Below, piece by piece: positions 1-7,040 of a stretch of DNA of 10,719 nucleotides. The position numbers and the translations under genes are program-made. The stretch comes from GCA-2684655 sp051278165 (GTDB lineage: Bacteria > Planctomycetota > UBA1135 > UBA2386). Every line of letters starts with the position of its first letter. The first letter of the stretch is position 1. The DNA lies in contig JBNMNW010000205.1 in assembly GCA_051278165.1 (NCBI GenBank), forward strand, positions 1 through 10,719, in the 5' to 3' direction. The notes beneath the pieces are model-generated. The model was not told where the DNA came from. It saw nothing but the letters and a program-made list of their open reading frames with translations, and searched no databases.

Positions 1-1611
1 CACAACTGGGTTGAAACCTCGTTTGCAATCGGCGTGATTCCGTTAGCCGCTGCCGTGACGGCGCTGTTCAGCAAACGCCATCGGGTCATGGCGGTGTTCT
101 TTGCCATCTTCGCGTTGCTCGCGTTTGGCATTGCGACCGGCGACCAACCGTTCTTCTCGCTGGCGCGCATCCTGCCGGGCATGACCGCTGGTGATCTACG
201 CCGATTGCTGTTCTCGGTAGCGATGCCGCTCGTGGTGCTTGCCGGACTCGGTTGCGATGCCTGGCTCCGAGATGGCATGCGCTGGCCCGGGCGCACCATG
301 CTCGCAGCGATCGCCGCGACCTCGGTTGCCGCGATCTTCTGGGCGACCAGCAACGCCAACGAAGCCGACTTCTTGCAGGCCTACGCCAACCTGTATGCAC
401 TCGACGCGGGTGATCCCGTGGTGCAACAGGCCAAAGGCGACCCGGTGCTGCTTGCAAAGATGGCCAAGCGCGTGCTCTTGGCCGGGGAATGCGAAGTCAA
501 TCGCCAACACATTCTCACCGCCGCGATGTGGGCCTTGCTCATCAGCCTTGCCGGGATCGGCGCGCTCGCCAAGCAGTGGTCGCGCGTGTTCGGCCCAAGC
601 AATACCTTCCCGGTGATCGCACTGGTTGTCGCCACGATTACCGAGCTGGTGGTCATGGGCCTTGGCCCAATGCAAACCGTCCCGGCGGAACGGGTCACGA
701 CCGTGCCCAAGGTGATGGCACCGATTTTTGCGAGCTACCAAGACAAGCAACCGCGCCCGCGCCTGCAACGGTTGCTCGCCGGTGTCTCCGCGAGCAACGG
801 CTTGCCCGGCAACGTGCCAGGGTTCTTGGGCCTCGCCGATGCGAACGCCTACAATCCGCTACCCCCCGCTCGCTTCGAGCAGTTCTTCGAAATCATCGAA
901 GCGAACATGGGCTACGGCGGCGCTGGCGTCGGTTCCTTCCGCGACCCGAAGTCGCTGACGCATCCACTGTGCGACCTGTATGGCATTCGCTTCATCGTGA
1001 CCAACACGAAAGTACAACCAACCGCGACGCTGCTCGATCGCACGCCGGCAGGCACCGGCATCTTCCGGTTGCTCGAACGCACAACGGCGATGCCGCGCGC
1101 CACGTTTGTTCGCAACGTCGACGTGATTGCGAACACCCCGCCACTGCCCGATGTCGCGGACGACCAGCAACCACGCCCAGAACTGGCGCGCCTCGACGCA
1201 CTAGGCAAGCGTGACCGCGATGTTCGCAACCGCATCGTGCTCGAGCGCGAAGATGCGGTTCGCCCAACTGCCGCTGACAACGCGATCGCCGACGTGCAAA
1301 TCACGCTGCACGACGACGAACGGGTCGAACTCAACGTTACCTGTTCGCACGATGGCTATGTGCGACTTGCCGATCCGTTCGACCAGGGTTGGTGTGCGAC
1401 CGTCGACGGCGAGCCGACCGAGATCCTGATCGCAGACCACTACTTGCGCGCCGTCTACGTCGAGCCAGGCGAACACAAGATCGTCTTCACCTACGACGGC
1501 GCCCGGGTCGTCTGGCCGTTCCGACTGACGTTGCTGGCATGGCTTGTCGTGCTGGCATGCCTTGTCACCGGCCGCAGTAAGTCGCCTAACTTGATCGGAG
1601 CCACAGCATGA
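1..1611 (+). CDS. YfhO-family multi-pass membrane protein, 5'-truncated by the window edge
   Basis: The frame is open from the first base, so the N-terminus lies outside the window and 536 residues are visible. A GTG at 34 is not a credible start because it falls inside a membrane segment. Seen: hydrophobic segments near in-window residues 8-24, 28-45 and 66-82, more around 108-120, 170-190 and 205-225, then a long soluble region and a last membrane span near nt 1510-1570. The motif HPLCDLYGIRFIVTN (nt 961-1005) and the C-terminal beta module containing DQGWCATVDGEP (nt 1381-1416) followed by AVYVEPGEHKIVFTY match the usual YfhO C-terminus, where a PGW-like turn precedes a VDG. Known: YfhO proteins (PF09586) are GT-C-like membrane proteins, in Bacillus tied to lipoteichoic acid glycosylation. 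Inferred: envelope sugar transfer, with the acceptor in the periplasm. The stop overlaps the next start as ATGA, suggesting translational coupling. Family assignment is fairly sure; substrate is unknown. Confidence 0.85.
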   Translation, partial: HNWVETSFAIGVIPLAAAVTALFSKRHRVMAVFFAIFALLAFGIATGDQPFFSLARILPGMTAGDLRRLLFSVAMPLVVLAGLGCDAWLRDGMRWPGRTMLAAIAATSVAAIFWATSNANEADFLQAYANLYALDAGDPVVQQAKGDPVLLAKMAKRVLLAGECEVNRQHILTAAMWALLISLAGIGALAKQWSRVFGPSNTFPVIALVVATITELVVMGLGPMQTVPAERVTTVPKVMAPIFASYQDKQPRPRLQRLLAGVSASNGLPGNVPGFLGLADANAYNPLPPARFEQFFEIIEANMGYGGAGVGSFRDPKSLTHPLCDLYGIRFIVTNTKVQPTATLLDRTPAGTGIFRLLERTTAMPRATFVRNVDVIANTPPLPDVADDQQPRPELARLDALGKRDRDVRNRIVLEREDAVRPTAADNAIADVQITLHDDERVELNVTCSHDGYVRLADPFDQGWCATVDGEPTEILIADHYLRAVYVEPGEHKIVFTYDGARVVWPFRLTLLAWLVVLACLVTGRSKSPNLIGATA

Positions 1612-4259
1612 GCGCACCACGCACGCCCACGCGCAACGCCATTTTCGCAGTGCTCTCGCTGGCACTGCTGCCACTGGTTTGGTTAGCCCCCTGCGTCTTC
1701 GGCGACCGCACGTTCGTCTCGTACGACATCAACCAATTCCCGCCGAGCAGCATCACGGCGACCGACAGCGAACTGGCGCTGGCCCGCGAAGGCGCCAACT
1801 TTGACGTCACCGAAGTCCCGGTGTGGTTCGTGCCCGAACTCGAGCTTGCCAGCAGAGAGCTACAAGCGGGCCGCCTGCCGACGTGGAACCCAACCGCACG
1901 TGGCGGCGCGCCACTGCATGCGCACGGCCTGATTGGCCTGTGCTACCCGCCAAACTGGCTGGCACTGTTTGCCGACGAACCGGCCAGCAAGCTCGGCCTG
2001 GTCGCGTGGTGCAACCTGGCACTGGCAGGACTGTTGGCGTTTGGGCTGTTCCGACAGCTCGGCTTCGGTTTGCCAGCGGCATGGTTTGGCGCGGCGCTGT
2101 TCCAACTGTCCGGACCGGTCGCCGCCAACAGCTTCTTCTGGATGCGGCTTGCTAGCTTCATCTGGCTGCCCGGCGTGCTCTGGCCAATGCTGCGCATCGC
2201 GCAAGCCGAGCGCTTCAAGCCGCTGGCGACGCTAGCACTCGCGGTTGCGTTCGCGATGACCTGGCTCGCTGGCTTCCCACCGTTCGCCGCCACCACCACG
2301 ATCTTCGCCGGCGGCCTATTCGTTTGGCTGACAGCCGAAAGCCTGGTCACGCACGGCCGCCAACACGCGATGCGATTGGCCGGGTGCTTGCTCGCGGGCT
2401 TAATTCTCGGTGCGTGTTGGGCACTGCCGCAGGTGCTGCCCTCGCTCGCGTTCTTCCCGGAGAGTGCTCGCCTGCCGAAGCCGTTGTGGACCGACATCTC
2501 CGGGCAGGCGTTCGAACCATATGGCCTGCTCGGCTACCTGATGCCGAACGGATTTGGCGATCCGACGACGCTACGCATGTTGCCCTACATGAACTCGCCG
2601 ATGCAGCTACTGCTGAACGCGCGTTTGCTTGAGAACGGCAACGCAGCCCTGCCCAACTACAACTTCACCGAGTATTCGATCTTCGTCTCGAGCTTCGGCA
2701 TCGTGCTCGCCATCATCGGTGCGATCTTCGCCCGCAGCCGCCGCGCCGGGTTCGCCCGCATAGCGCTGCTGCTAGCACTCGGTCTCGGCTTGTTCTGGCC
2801 AGGACTGCAGCTGCTATTCCATCTGCCGATCGTGCAGAACGTCTGGCCGTTCCGCTGGCCGGCAGCGGGCACCTTGTTCGTCACGTGGCTCGCCGCCTGC
2901 GGCTTCGAGCGCGTCGCAACGTCCGTCAAGCGTACGCCTTTGGTGGCTGGCATCGTGAGTGTCATCATTGCCGGACTGCTTTGGTGGCTGAGTGCCTTAC
3001 CGCTGCAATACCACGCTGACAATCCTGAGTGGGCGATCGAGTCGCTCGTCGAACACTTTCATACGGATCGCACCGGCGTCGTCAATCACGTGCAAGGCGA
3101 CCCGCCGGTCGACTTCGACCGCTTCGAGAAGGGCTTCGAACAGTTCGCGCAGAACGGCGCCGAGTATGCCGCGTGGCTATTTGCCATTGGCATCCTGATG
3201 ATGGCGTTCACGCTGCTGAAGCACGCGCGCGCACGGCAGGGCATCCTGGTCACCGCGGCACTCGCGTCGATCGTGCAACTAGCACTACACGGCGCTCCGC
3301 TGACGCATGGCGCCAATAACGCCAAGGGCAAGGACTCCGAAGTGCACGCGTTCCTGCGCGAGCAAGCTGAGGCGCGCAAGAGCGGCGGCGGCTTCCAGAT
3401 TGTGCGGACGGACTTGTCGCCGGGCCAACCCAAACAGTTGCCACCGGGCCAAATCATGCATCCCGCGGTGCACGACCTCAACTTCTACAGCCATGCCGAT
3501 GCACGCACGCTCGTGCCCGTTCGCATGCTGCTGGAACGCAAATTATCGAAGGCTGATGGCGATCGCATTGCCGGCAAGGGGTTCCTGACTCAATCCATTC
3601 CGGCGACCTTGCTGCGACACCCACTGTTCGACCTGATGGCGGTTCGCTACGCGCTGACCACCGATCCAGTGGTTGCGCGAACTGCCCGTATCACCGGCGC
3701 GGTCGTCGGACCCGAGTTGCGCAGCAAACGCGGCGCACTGTTCGTGATCGAACGGCCAAACGCCTTAAACCGCATCTACGTCGCGCAAAGCCTCACGCAC
3801 TTGCCAGACGATGCCGCGGTGCTTGAAGCGATCACCGCCGAGACGCTGCAACCGCGCCAACAAGCGTTCGTCACCGAGGCCGATCTGCCCAAGGCGGACC
3901 ACAACACGGCTGGTCTCGACGAGATTCGCGCCGTCAATGTCACCCGCAACCACCCGAACCACATCGAGATCGAAGTAGTCGCTGGCAAGACCAAGCACCT
4001 CGTCGTCGCCGACACGTTCTTGCCGGGTTGGCACGCTACGATCAACGGCAACGAGACCACGATCATCCGCTGCAACCACTCGCAACGCATGATCGTGCTG
4101 CCAGAGACCGCGTGCCAAGTCGTCTTCACCTACGAAGCGCCGGGCCTCAAGCTGGGCTTCTGGATGATGCTGATTGCGACAGTGATCGCTTTCGCAGCAT
4201 GGCTGCTGCTGATCCGGCGCAAGCGCCCGGCACGAGCAATGACGCAAACTCAAGAGTAG
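1608..4259 (+). CDS. YfhO-family multi-pass membrane protein, complete
   Basis: The protein has 883 residues. The ATG overlaps the preceding stop by 4 bp and has GGAG at 1597-1600, seven bases upstream. Residues 11-31 form the first membrane helix. The first outer loop carries SYDINQFPP (38-46; D40 is a candidate for the acidic residue GT-C enzymes place in this loop) and then RLPTWNPTARGGAPL (89-103), a typical YfhO loop in which a G-x-LPxWNP stretch is followed by a GG-P. Many helices follow to about residue 560, including FHLPIVQNVWPFRWP (404-418). The soluble part holds HPLFDLMAVRYALTT (671-685) and a C-terminal beta module with DTFLPGWHATINGNE (802-816) and VVFTYEAP (838-845). One last helix lies at 850-869, followed by a basic tail. 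Known: the family includes B. subtilis YfhO, involved in glycosylating lipoteichoic acid. Inferred: transfer of lipid-carried sugar to an envelope acceptor. It shares architecture with the upstream gene but is clearly diverged in sequence. Confidence 0.9.
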   Translation: MSAPRTPTRNAIFAVLSLALLPLVWLAPCVFGDRTFVSYDINQFPPSSITATDSELALAREGANFDVTEVPVWFVPELELASRELQAGRLPTWNPTARGGAPLHAHGLIGLCYPPNWLALFADEPASKLGLVAWCNLALAGLLAFGLFRQLGFGLPAAWFGAALFQLSGPVAANSFFWMRLASFIWLPGVLWPMLRIAQAERFKPLATLALAVAFAMTWLAGFPPFAATTTIFAGGLFVWLTAESLVTHGRQHAMRLAGCLLAGLILGACWALPQVLPSLAFFPESARLPKPLWTDISGQAFEPYGLLGYLMPNGFGDPTTLRMLPYMNSPMQLLLNARLLENGNAALPNYNFTEYSIFVSSFGIVLAIIGAIFARSRRAGFARIALLLALGLGLFWPGLQLLFHLPIVQNVWPFRWPAAGTLFVTWLAACGFERVATSVKRTPLVAGIVSVIIAGLLWWLSALPLQYHADNPEWAIESLVEHFHTDRTGVVNHVQGDPPVDFDRFEKGFEQFAQNGAEYAAWLFAIGILMMAFTLLKHARARQGILVTAALASIVQLALHGAPLTHGANNAKGKDSEVHAFLREQAEARKSGGGFQIVRTDLSPGQPKQLPPGQIMHPAVHDLNFYSHADARTLVPVRMLLERKLSKADGDRIAGKGFLTQSIPATLLRHPLFDLMAVRYALTTDPVVARTARITGAVVGPELRSKRGALFVIERPNALNRIYVAQSLTHLPDDAAVLEAITAETLQPRQQAFVTEADLPKADHNTAGLDEIRAVNVTRNHPNHIEIEVVAGKTKHLVVADTFLPGWHATINGNETTIIRCNHSQRMIVLPETACQVVFTYEAPGLKLGFWMMLIATVIAFAAWLLLIRRKRPARAMTQTQE

Positions 4260-4289
4260 CCTCGGCAAGGGTCGATCATTGCTCGTGCC
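4229..4289. repeat. Perfect 14-bp inverted repeat spanning the stop codon of the 883-residue YfhO gene
   Basis: GGCACGAGCAATGA at 4229-4242 is exactly complementary to TCATTGCTCGTGCC at 4276-4289, with a 33-base loop that contains the TAG stop at 4257-4259. Inside the loop are two smaller hairpins, ACTC-AA-GAGT (4248-4257) and GCC-TC-GGC (4259-4266). No T-run follows the right arm, so it does not look like a classical intrinsic terminator. In RNA it could shield the 3' end of the upstream message, limit read-through into the next gene, or mark a processing site. In DNA it could be a cruciform or a protein target. The repeat is directly seen; its role is open. Confidence 0.8.
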
Positions 4290-4334
4290 AGCAAACGCCC
4301 GCGCAGACCAGATGCCCTTCCGGGAGATGCTGCG

Positions 4335-5639
4335 ATGAGTCTGTTCGGAACCGGTCGCCGCGAAGGCATTACCGCCGTGTGCTTGATCGGCGTGCTAACC
4401 GCGCTAACACACCTTGCCGCGGCCTTGCGCCACGGCCCCCTCGGCCAATCCGCCTACGTCACCATGATTGCCGGCGCGGTCGGCGGCATGCTGACCTATC
4501 GCTTCTTGCGGGCGCAAGGCCGCAGTCGCTACGCGGGCTTCCTCGGCGGCGTCGCCTACGGCATGTCGCCGCTGTTCGCCGGTCTGATCGATAGCCCGCG
4601 CGAACAACTGGCCGCGGCGCTCGTGCCGCTGGCACTCGAAGCTGTTGGCCAATGTGACCGCCCATCGACGCGCCGCATCTGGCTGCCATGGGCAGGCCTC
4701 TGCATCGCCTTGCCGTTCGTGCTTGGCGTTACCGTCATCGCGACACTCGCGGCCACGCTCGCAACCGGCATGCTCGTGATGACCGTGCTTCGCAGCGGCC
4801 AAGGCATCGACAGCGTGCCGCGACGCGCCATCTTCGCGACCATCGCCATCGGTGCGCTGGCACTAAGTAACCTAGCCTGGCTCGACCCGTTGGCGGGTTG
4901 GCTCGGCAACCATCAAGCAATCGCTCCGAAGAACGTGCTGTCCGGCGATGCGACGCCGATGGTCGTTTTGCGCGTCGTCGGTCCCTTCTTGGTTTGGTTC
5001 GCGCTGCTTGGCATCCTGCGTCGACAACGCCACGTGACCACGTCACTGTGGCTGGTGTTCGCTGTGGTCGGAGCCCTGCCAACCATCTTGCTAACCATTC
5101 CCGGCATGTCGGCCTCGATGCCGTCGTTGTTCACGGTGTGGGCCGTGCCGGCGATGTCGTGGTGGCTTAGCGTGCTCGCGATCACCGTCATGGGGGCAGC
5201 GGGCCTCGATGATTGGCTCGACCAACCACAACGACGCCGCGGCGCCCACCACCGGCTGTTGCTCGCGACCCTGTTCGTAGCCCCGGCGCTACCGCTCGCC
5301 TGCGCCTCGGTAACTACGATCCATCTGGCGACCGTGCTAGGCACGTTTGGCCTCGTCGCCCTGGCCACGATCTGCTTGCGTCGCCTCGGCGTACTGCGCT
5401 TCAAGAACCTGCTGTCGACGATCGCGCTCGCCGCGTTCGCCATCCCGGTCATCCTGCAGACGCGCCCCGAACGCGTGCTGGCTTCGCCGATGGGCGAAAC
5501 CGCCATTCGCTCGTGGCAACGCGTCGCCGACCACCTGCTGTCACAACCCTATTGGCACTACGCCGGGCTAACGGCAGCAATCCTGACTGGCGCGATGTTC
5601 TCCGTCTGGCTGGCGCTCAGGTCCAAGTCGTCGCACTGA
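4335..5639 (+). CDS. Polytopic membrane protein, probable reduced YfhO/GT-C-like core
   Basis: The protein has 434 residues and is almost entirely hydrophobic, with roughly ten membrane helices. ATG at 4335 is the only usable start after the preceding stop, and it has GGGAG at 4322-4326, eight bases upstream. The stretch YRFLRAQGRSRYAGFLGGVA (55-74) resembles the YfhO segment where a small-residue helix follows a short basic loop. IPGMSASMPSLFTVW (255-269) followed by a helix ending GAAGLDDWLD (287-296) matches the corresponding segment of the first gene, ILPGMTAGDLRRL then LAGLGCDAWL. It lacks the large soluble region and the PGW/VDG beta module of its neighbours, and has no obvious acidic first-loop motif. 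Inferred: a non-catalytic or differently acting partner of the two YfhO proteins, co-transcribed 75 bp downstream. It could also be an unrelated polytopic protein; the membership call rests on short similarities judged by eye. Confidence 0.75.
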   Translation: MSLFGTGRREGITAVCLIGVLTALTHLAAALRHGPLGQSAYVTMIAGAVGGMLTYRFLRAQGRSRYAGFLGGVAYGMSPLFAGLIDSPREQLAAALVPLALEAVGQCDRPSTRRIWLPWAGLCIALPFVLGVTVIATLAATLATGMLVMTVLRSGQGIDSVPRRAIFATIAIGALALSNLAWLDPLAGWLGNHQAIAPKNVLSGDATPMVVLRVVGPFLVWFALLGILRRQRHVTTSLWLVFAVVGALPTILLTIPGMSASMPSLFTVWAVPAMSWWLSVLAITVMGAAGLDDWLDQPQRRRGAHHRLLLATLFVAPALPLACASVTTIHLATVLGTFGLVALATICLRRLGVLRFKNLLSTIALAAFAIPVILQTRPERVLASPMGETAIRSWQRVADHLLSQPYWHYAGLTAAILTGAMFSVWLALRSKSSH

Positions 5640-5658
5640 GCGACTCAGCGAACGCGAC
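5630..5658. terminator. Candidate shared hairpin between convergent genes
   Basis: CTGAG (5636-5640), CGA (5641-5643), CTCAG (5644-5648) forms a perfect 5-bp stem with a 3-base loop. An outer pair, GTCGC (5630-5634) with GCGAC (5654-5658), extends it across unequal bulges. The inner palindrome contains the stop codons of both converging genes: TGA at 5637-5639 on the plus strand, and the minus-strand TGA read from 5647 to 5645. There is no T-run on either side. Bidirectional termination or transcript-end protection is plausible, but the stem is short. Confidence 0.35.
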
Positions 5659-6808
5659 GCAACCACATCGCTAGCACCACCCCAACCGCCGCAAACCCGG
5701 CCATGAAGTAGAACGCTTGGCCTTGGTAGTGCTTGAACGTGAAGCCACCGATCAAGCCGCAGAACACCATGCCGCCACCGGCCTGCGCGGCACCGATCAC
5801 GCCCTGCGCGGTCGCTCGCTGCTCGACCGGCACGCGCCGTTCGACCGCGCGAATGGCACCGAGATAGGTGGCCGCAAAACTGAGCGCGTGCAACCAGTTG
5901 GTCGCGAACAACCACGGCAGTGAGGTCGTCGAGCCGATCACGATCCAACGCACGATTGCGCCGCTACCGCCGAGCAACAGCAGCGTCGTCGGGCGCAGTT
6001 TCTCCAGCGTGTTCTTGGCGAAGAACAACAATACGATTTCGGCGAGCACACCTTCGGCCCACAAGAGGGCCGCGGTCGAGTTGTCGATGCCATGCGCGTT
6101 CCAATACACGGTCGACTGCTGATAGTAGGTCGCGTGGCTGCCTTGAATGAGCGCGGCGCTGATCATCAAAATCACGAACGACTTGGACCGAAACAGATGC
6201 CACCACGGCGTGCGGTCGCTTTTGGCCTGCGGCACATGCAGGTGGTCGCGCGGCACGAACCAGGCAGCCAACGCCGTCACCGCCAACGCCACGAGCACCA
6301 TGCCGTAGACGTGGTGCGTGCCGTTCCGTTCGAGATAGCTGCCAGCTAGCAGGATGATGATCAGGAACGAGCTGGAGCCCATCACGCGCAGCCGACCAAA
6401 CGAGAACCCGAGCCGGTTCGCGGCGCGCACCGCGGCCGCGTCCGCAATCGGATGCATCGGTGGATAGAGGCAACCGAAGACGAATGCGACGCACCACGCG
6501 GTCGCCAACGTCGGAGCCCAAGCAAACAACGTGAACGCTCCGGCACCACCAGCTGACAACCAAATCAGCACACGGCGCGCATTGCCGGTGCGATCCACGA
6601 GATTCGACCAAATCGGCCCAGCAACCGTTCGCGAGATCGTCTGCGCCGCGAGAATGACCGCGATGTCGTCCGCGTCGAAGCCTTGCACCTCATGCATCCA
6701 CACGGGCAAGAACTGCATGTAGATCCCCAGCACCGCAAAGCTGCAGGTATAGAACCCGGCAAAGCCGAGCCAACATCTGGTCACCTCAGGACGCGAGGAT
6801 TCGCTCAT
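5645..6808 (-). CDS. MFS transporter, HcaT/LacY-like
   Basis: The protein has 387 residues and about twelve membrane helices, a normal MFS length. The ATG at 6808 is the earliest possible start because an in-frame TGA lies at 6829-6827; no clear Shine-Dalgarno precedes it. The sequence follows E. coli HcaT (3-phenylpropionate transporter) closely from memory: FSFGRLRVMGSSSF (135-148) corresponds to the YGKVRLWGS loop, IQGSHATYYQQSTVYW (221-236) to QGAHAAYYGFSAIYW, and RWIVIGSTTSLPWL (287-300) to RWGIMGATTALPWL. The N-terminal half has the cytoplasmic loop NLVDRTGNARR (69-79) typical of MFS proteins. Known: the family includes HcaT and LacY-type proton symporters. Inferred: proton-driven transport of a small organic solute across the inner membrane. 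No aromatic-degradation genes are nearby, so the phenylpropionate substrate should not be assumed. It appears to be monocistronic. Confidence 0.88.
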   Translation of the reverse strand: MSESSRPEVTRCWLGFAGFYTCSFAVLGIYMQFLPVWMHEVQGFDADDIAVILAAQTISRTVAGPIWSNLVDRTGNARRVLIWLSAGGAGAFTLFAWAPTLATAWCVAFVFGCLYPPMHPIADAAAVRAANRLGFSFGRLRVMGSSSFLIIILLAGSYLERNGTHHVYGMVLVALAVTALAAWFVPRDHLHVPQAKSDRTPWWHLFRSKSFVILMISAALIQGSHATYYQQSTVYWNAHGIDNSTAALLWAEGVLAEIVLLFFAKNTLEKLRPTTLLLLGGSGAIVRWIVIGSTTSLPWLFATNWLHALSFAATYLGAIRAVERRVPVEQRATAQGVIGAAQAGGGMVFCGLIGGFTFKHYQGQAFYFMAGFAAVGVVLAMWLRRVR

Positions 6809-7040
6809 TAGGACGTGCTGGTCACGTCAGGTCGTTTGCACATGTGGTTCGGAACAGGCTCGATGTCACCGAGCGCTGGGCGCGGCGCATCATGTAGTGC
6901 GGACAAGTCCATGGCGAGCCACAAGTCGGCGGCCAATCGGGTCGCCCGCGACAGCGCACGCCGAAGCTATCGTTGTATGCTGCGAAACTCGTATTTGAAG
7001 GTGCCCAGCGATTGCCTCATCGTGATCACCCCGCTGCAAC
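6809..7040. other. Divergent intergenic region between the transporter and the exported protein gene
   Basis: This 232-bp gap must hold the promoters of two divergent genes. Neither strand offers a convincing -35/-10 pair. The region contains a 6-bp inverted repeat close to the transporter start (6812-6828) and an 8-bp palindrome CACATGTG at 6839-6846. The plus-strand open frame crossing it from 6815 is a non-coding shadow that runs out of frame through the exported protein gene. No small RNA or riboswitch could be recognised. Confidence 0.5.
6812..6828 (-). promoter_or_regulatory. Inverted repeat covering the expected ribosome-binding position of the transporter gene
   Basis: GACGTG (6812-6817) and CACGTC (6823-6828) form a perfect 6-bp inverted repeat with a 5-base spacer. 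On the minus strand it ends 3 bases before the transporter ATG, occupying the place where a Shine-Dalgarno sequence would sit. It could be an operator for a dimeric repressor or a hairpin that limits initiation. A 6-bp repeat of this kind can also arise by chance. Confidence 0.3.

Noticed and set aside
34..36. GTG as a start of the first membrane protein
   Set aside because: The frame is open to the left edge, the codon lies in hydrophobic sequence of a family that needs several more N-terminal helices, and no ribosome-binding site precedes it.
489..1214. Plus-strand 241-codon open frame
   Set aside because: It lies inside the YfhO gene in another frame and gives an arginine-rich product without domains, typical of shadow frames in GC-rich DNA.
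6839..6846. CACATGTG palindrome as an operator
   Set aside because: An 8-bp palindrome alone is expected by chance at this scale; noted only as part of the intergenic region.
6976..6981. TATGCT as a -10 element for the exported protein gene
   Set aside because: It matches only loosely and no -35-like hexamer lies at a proper distance.
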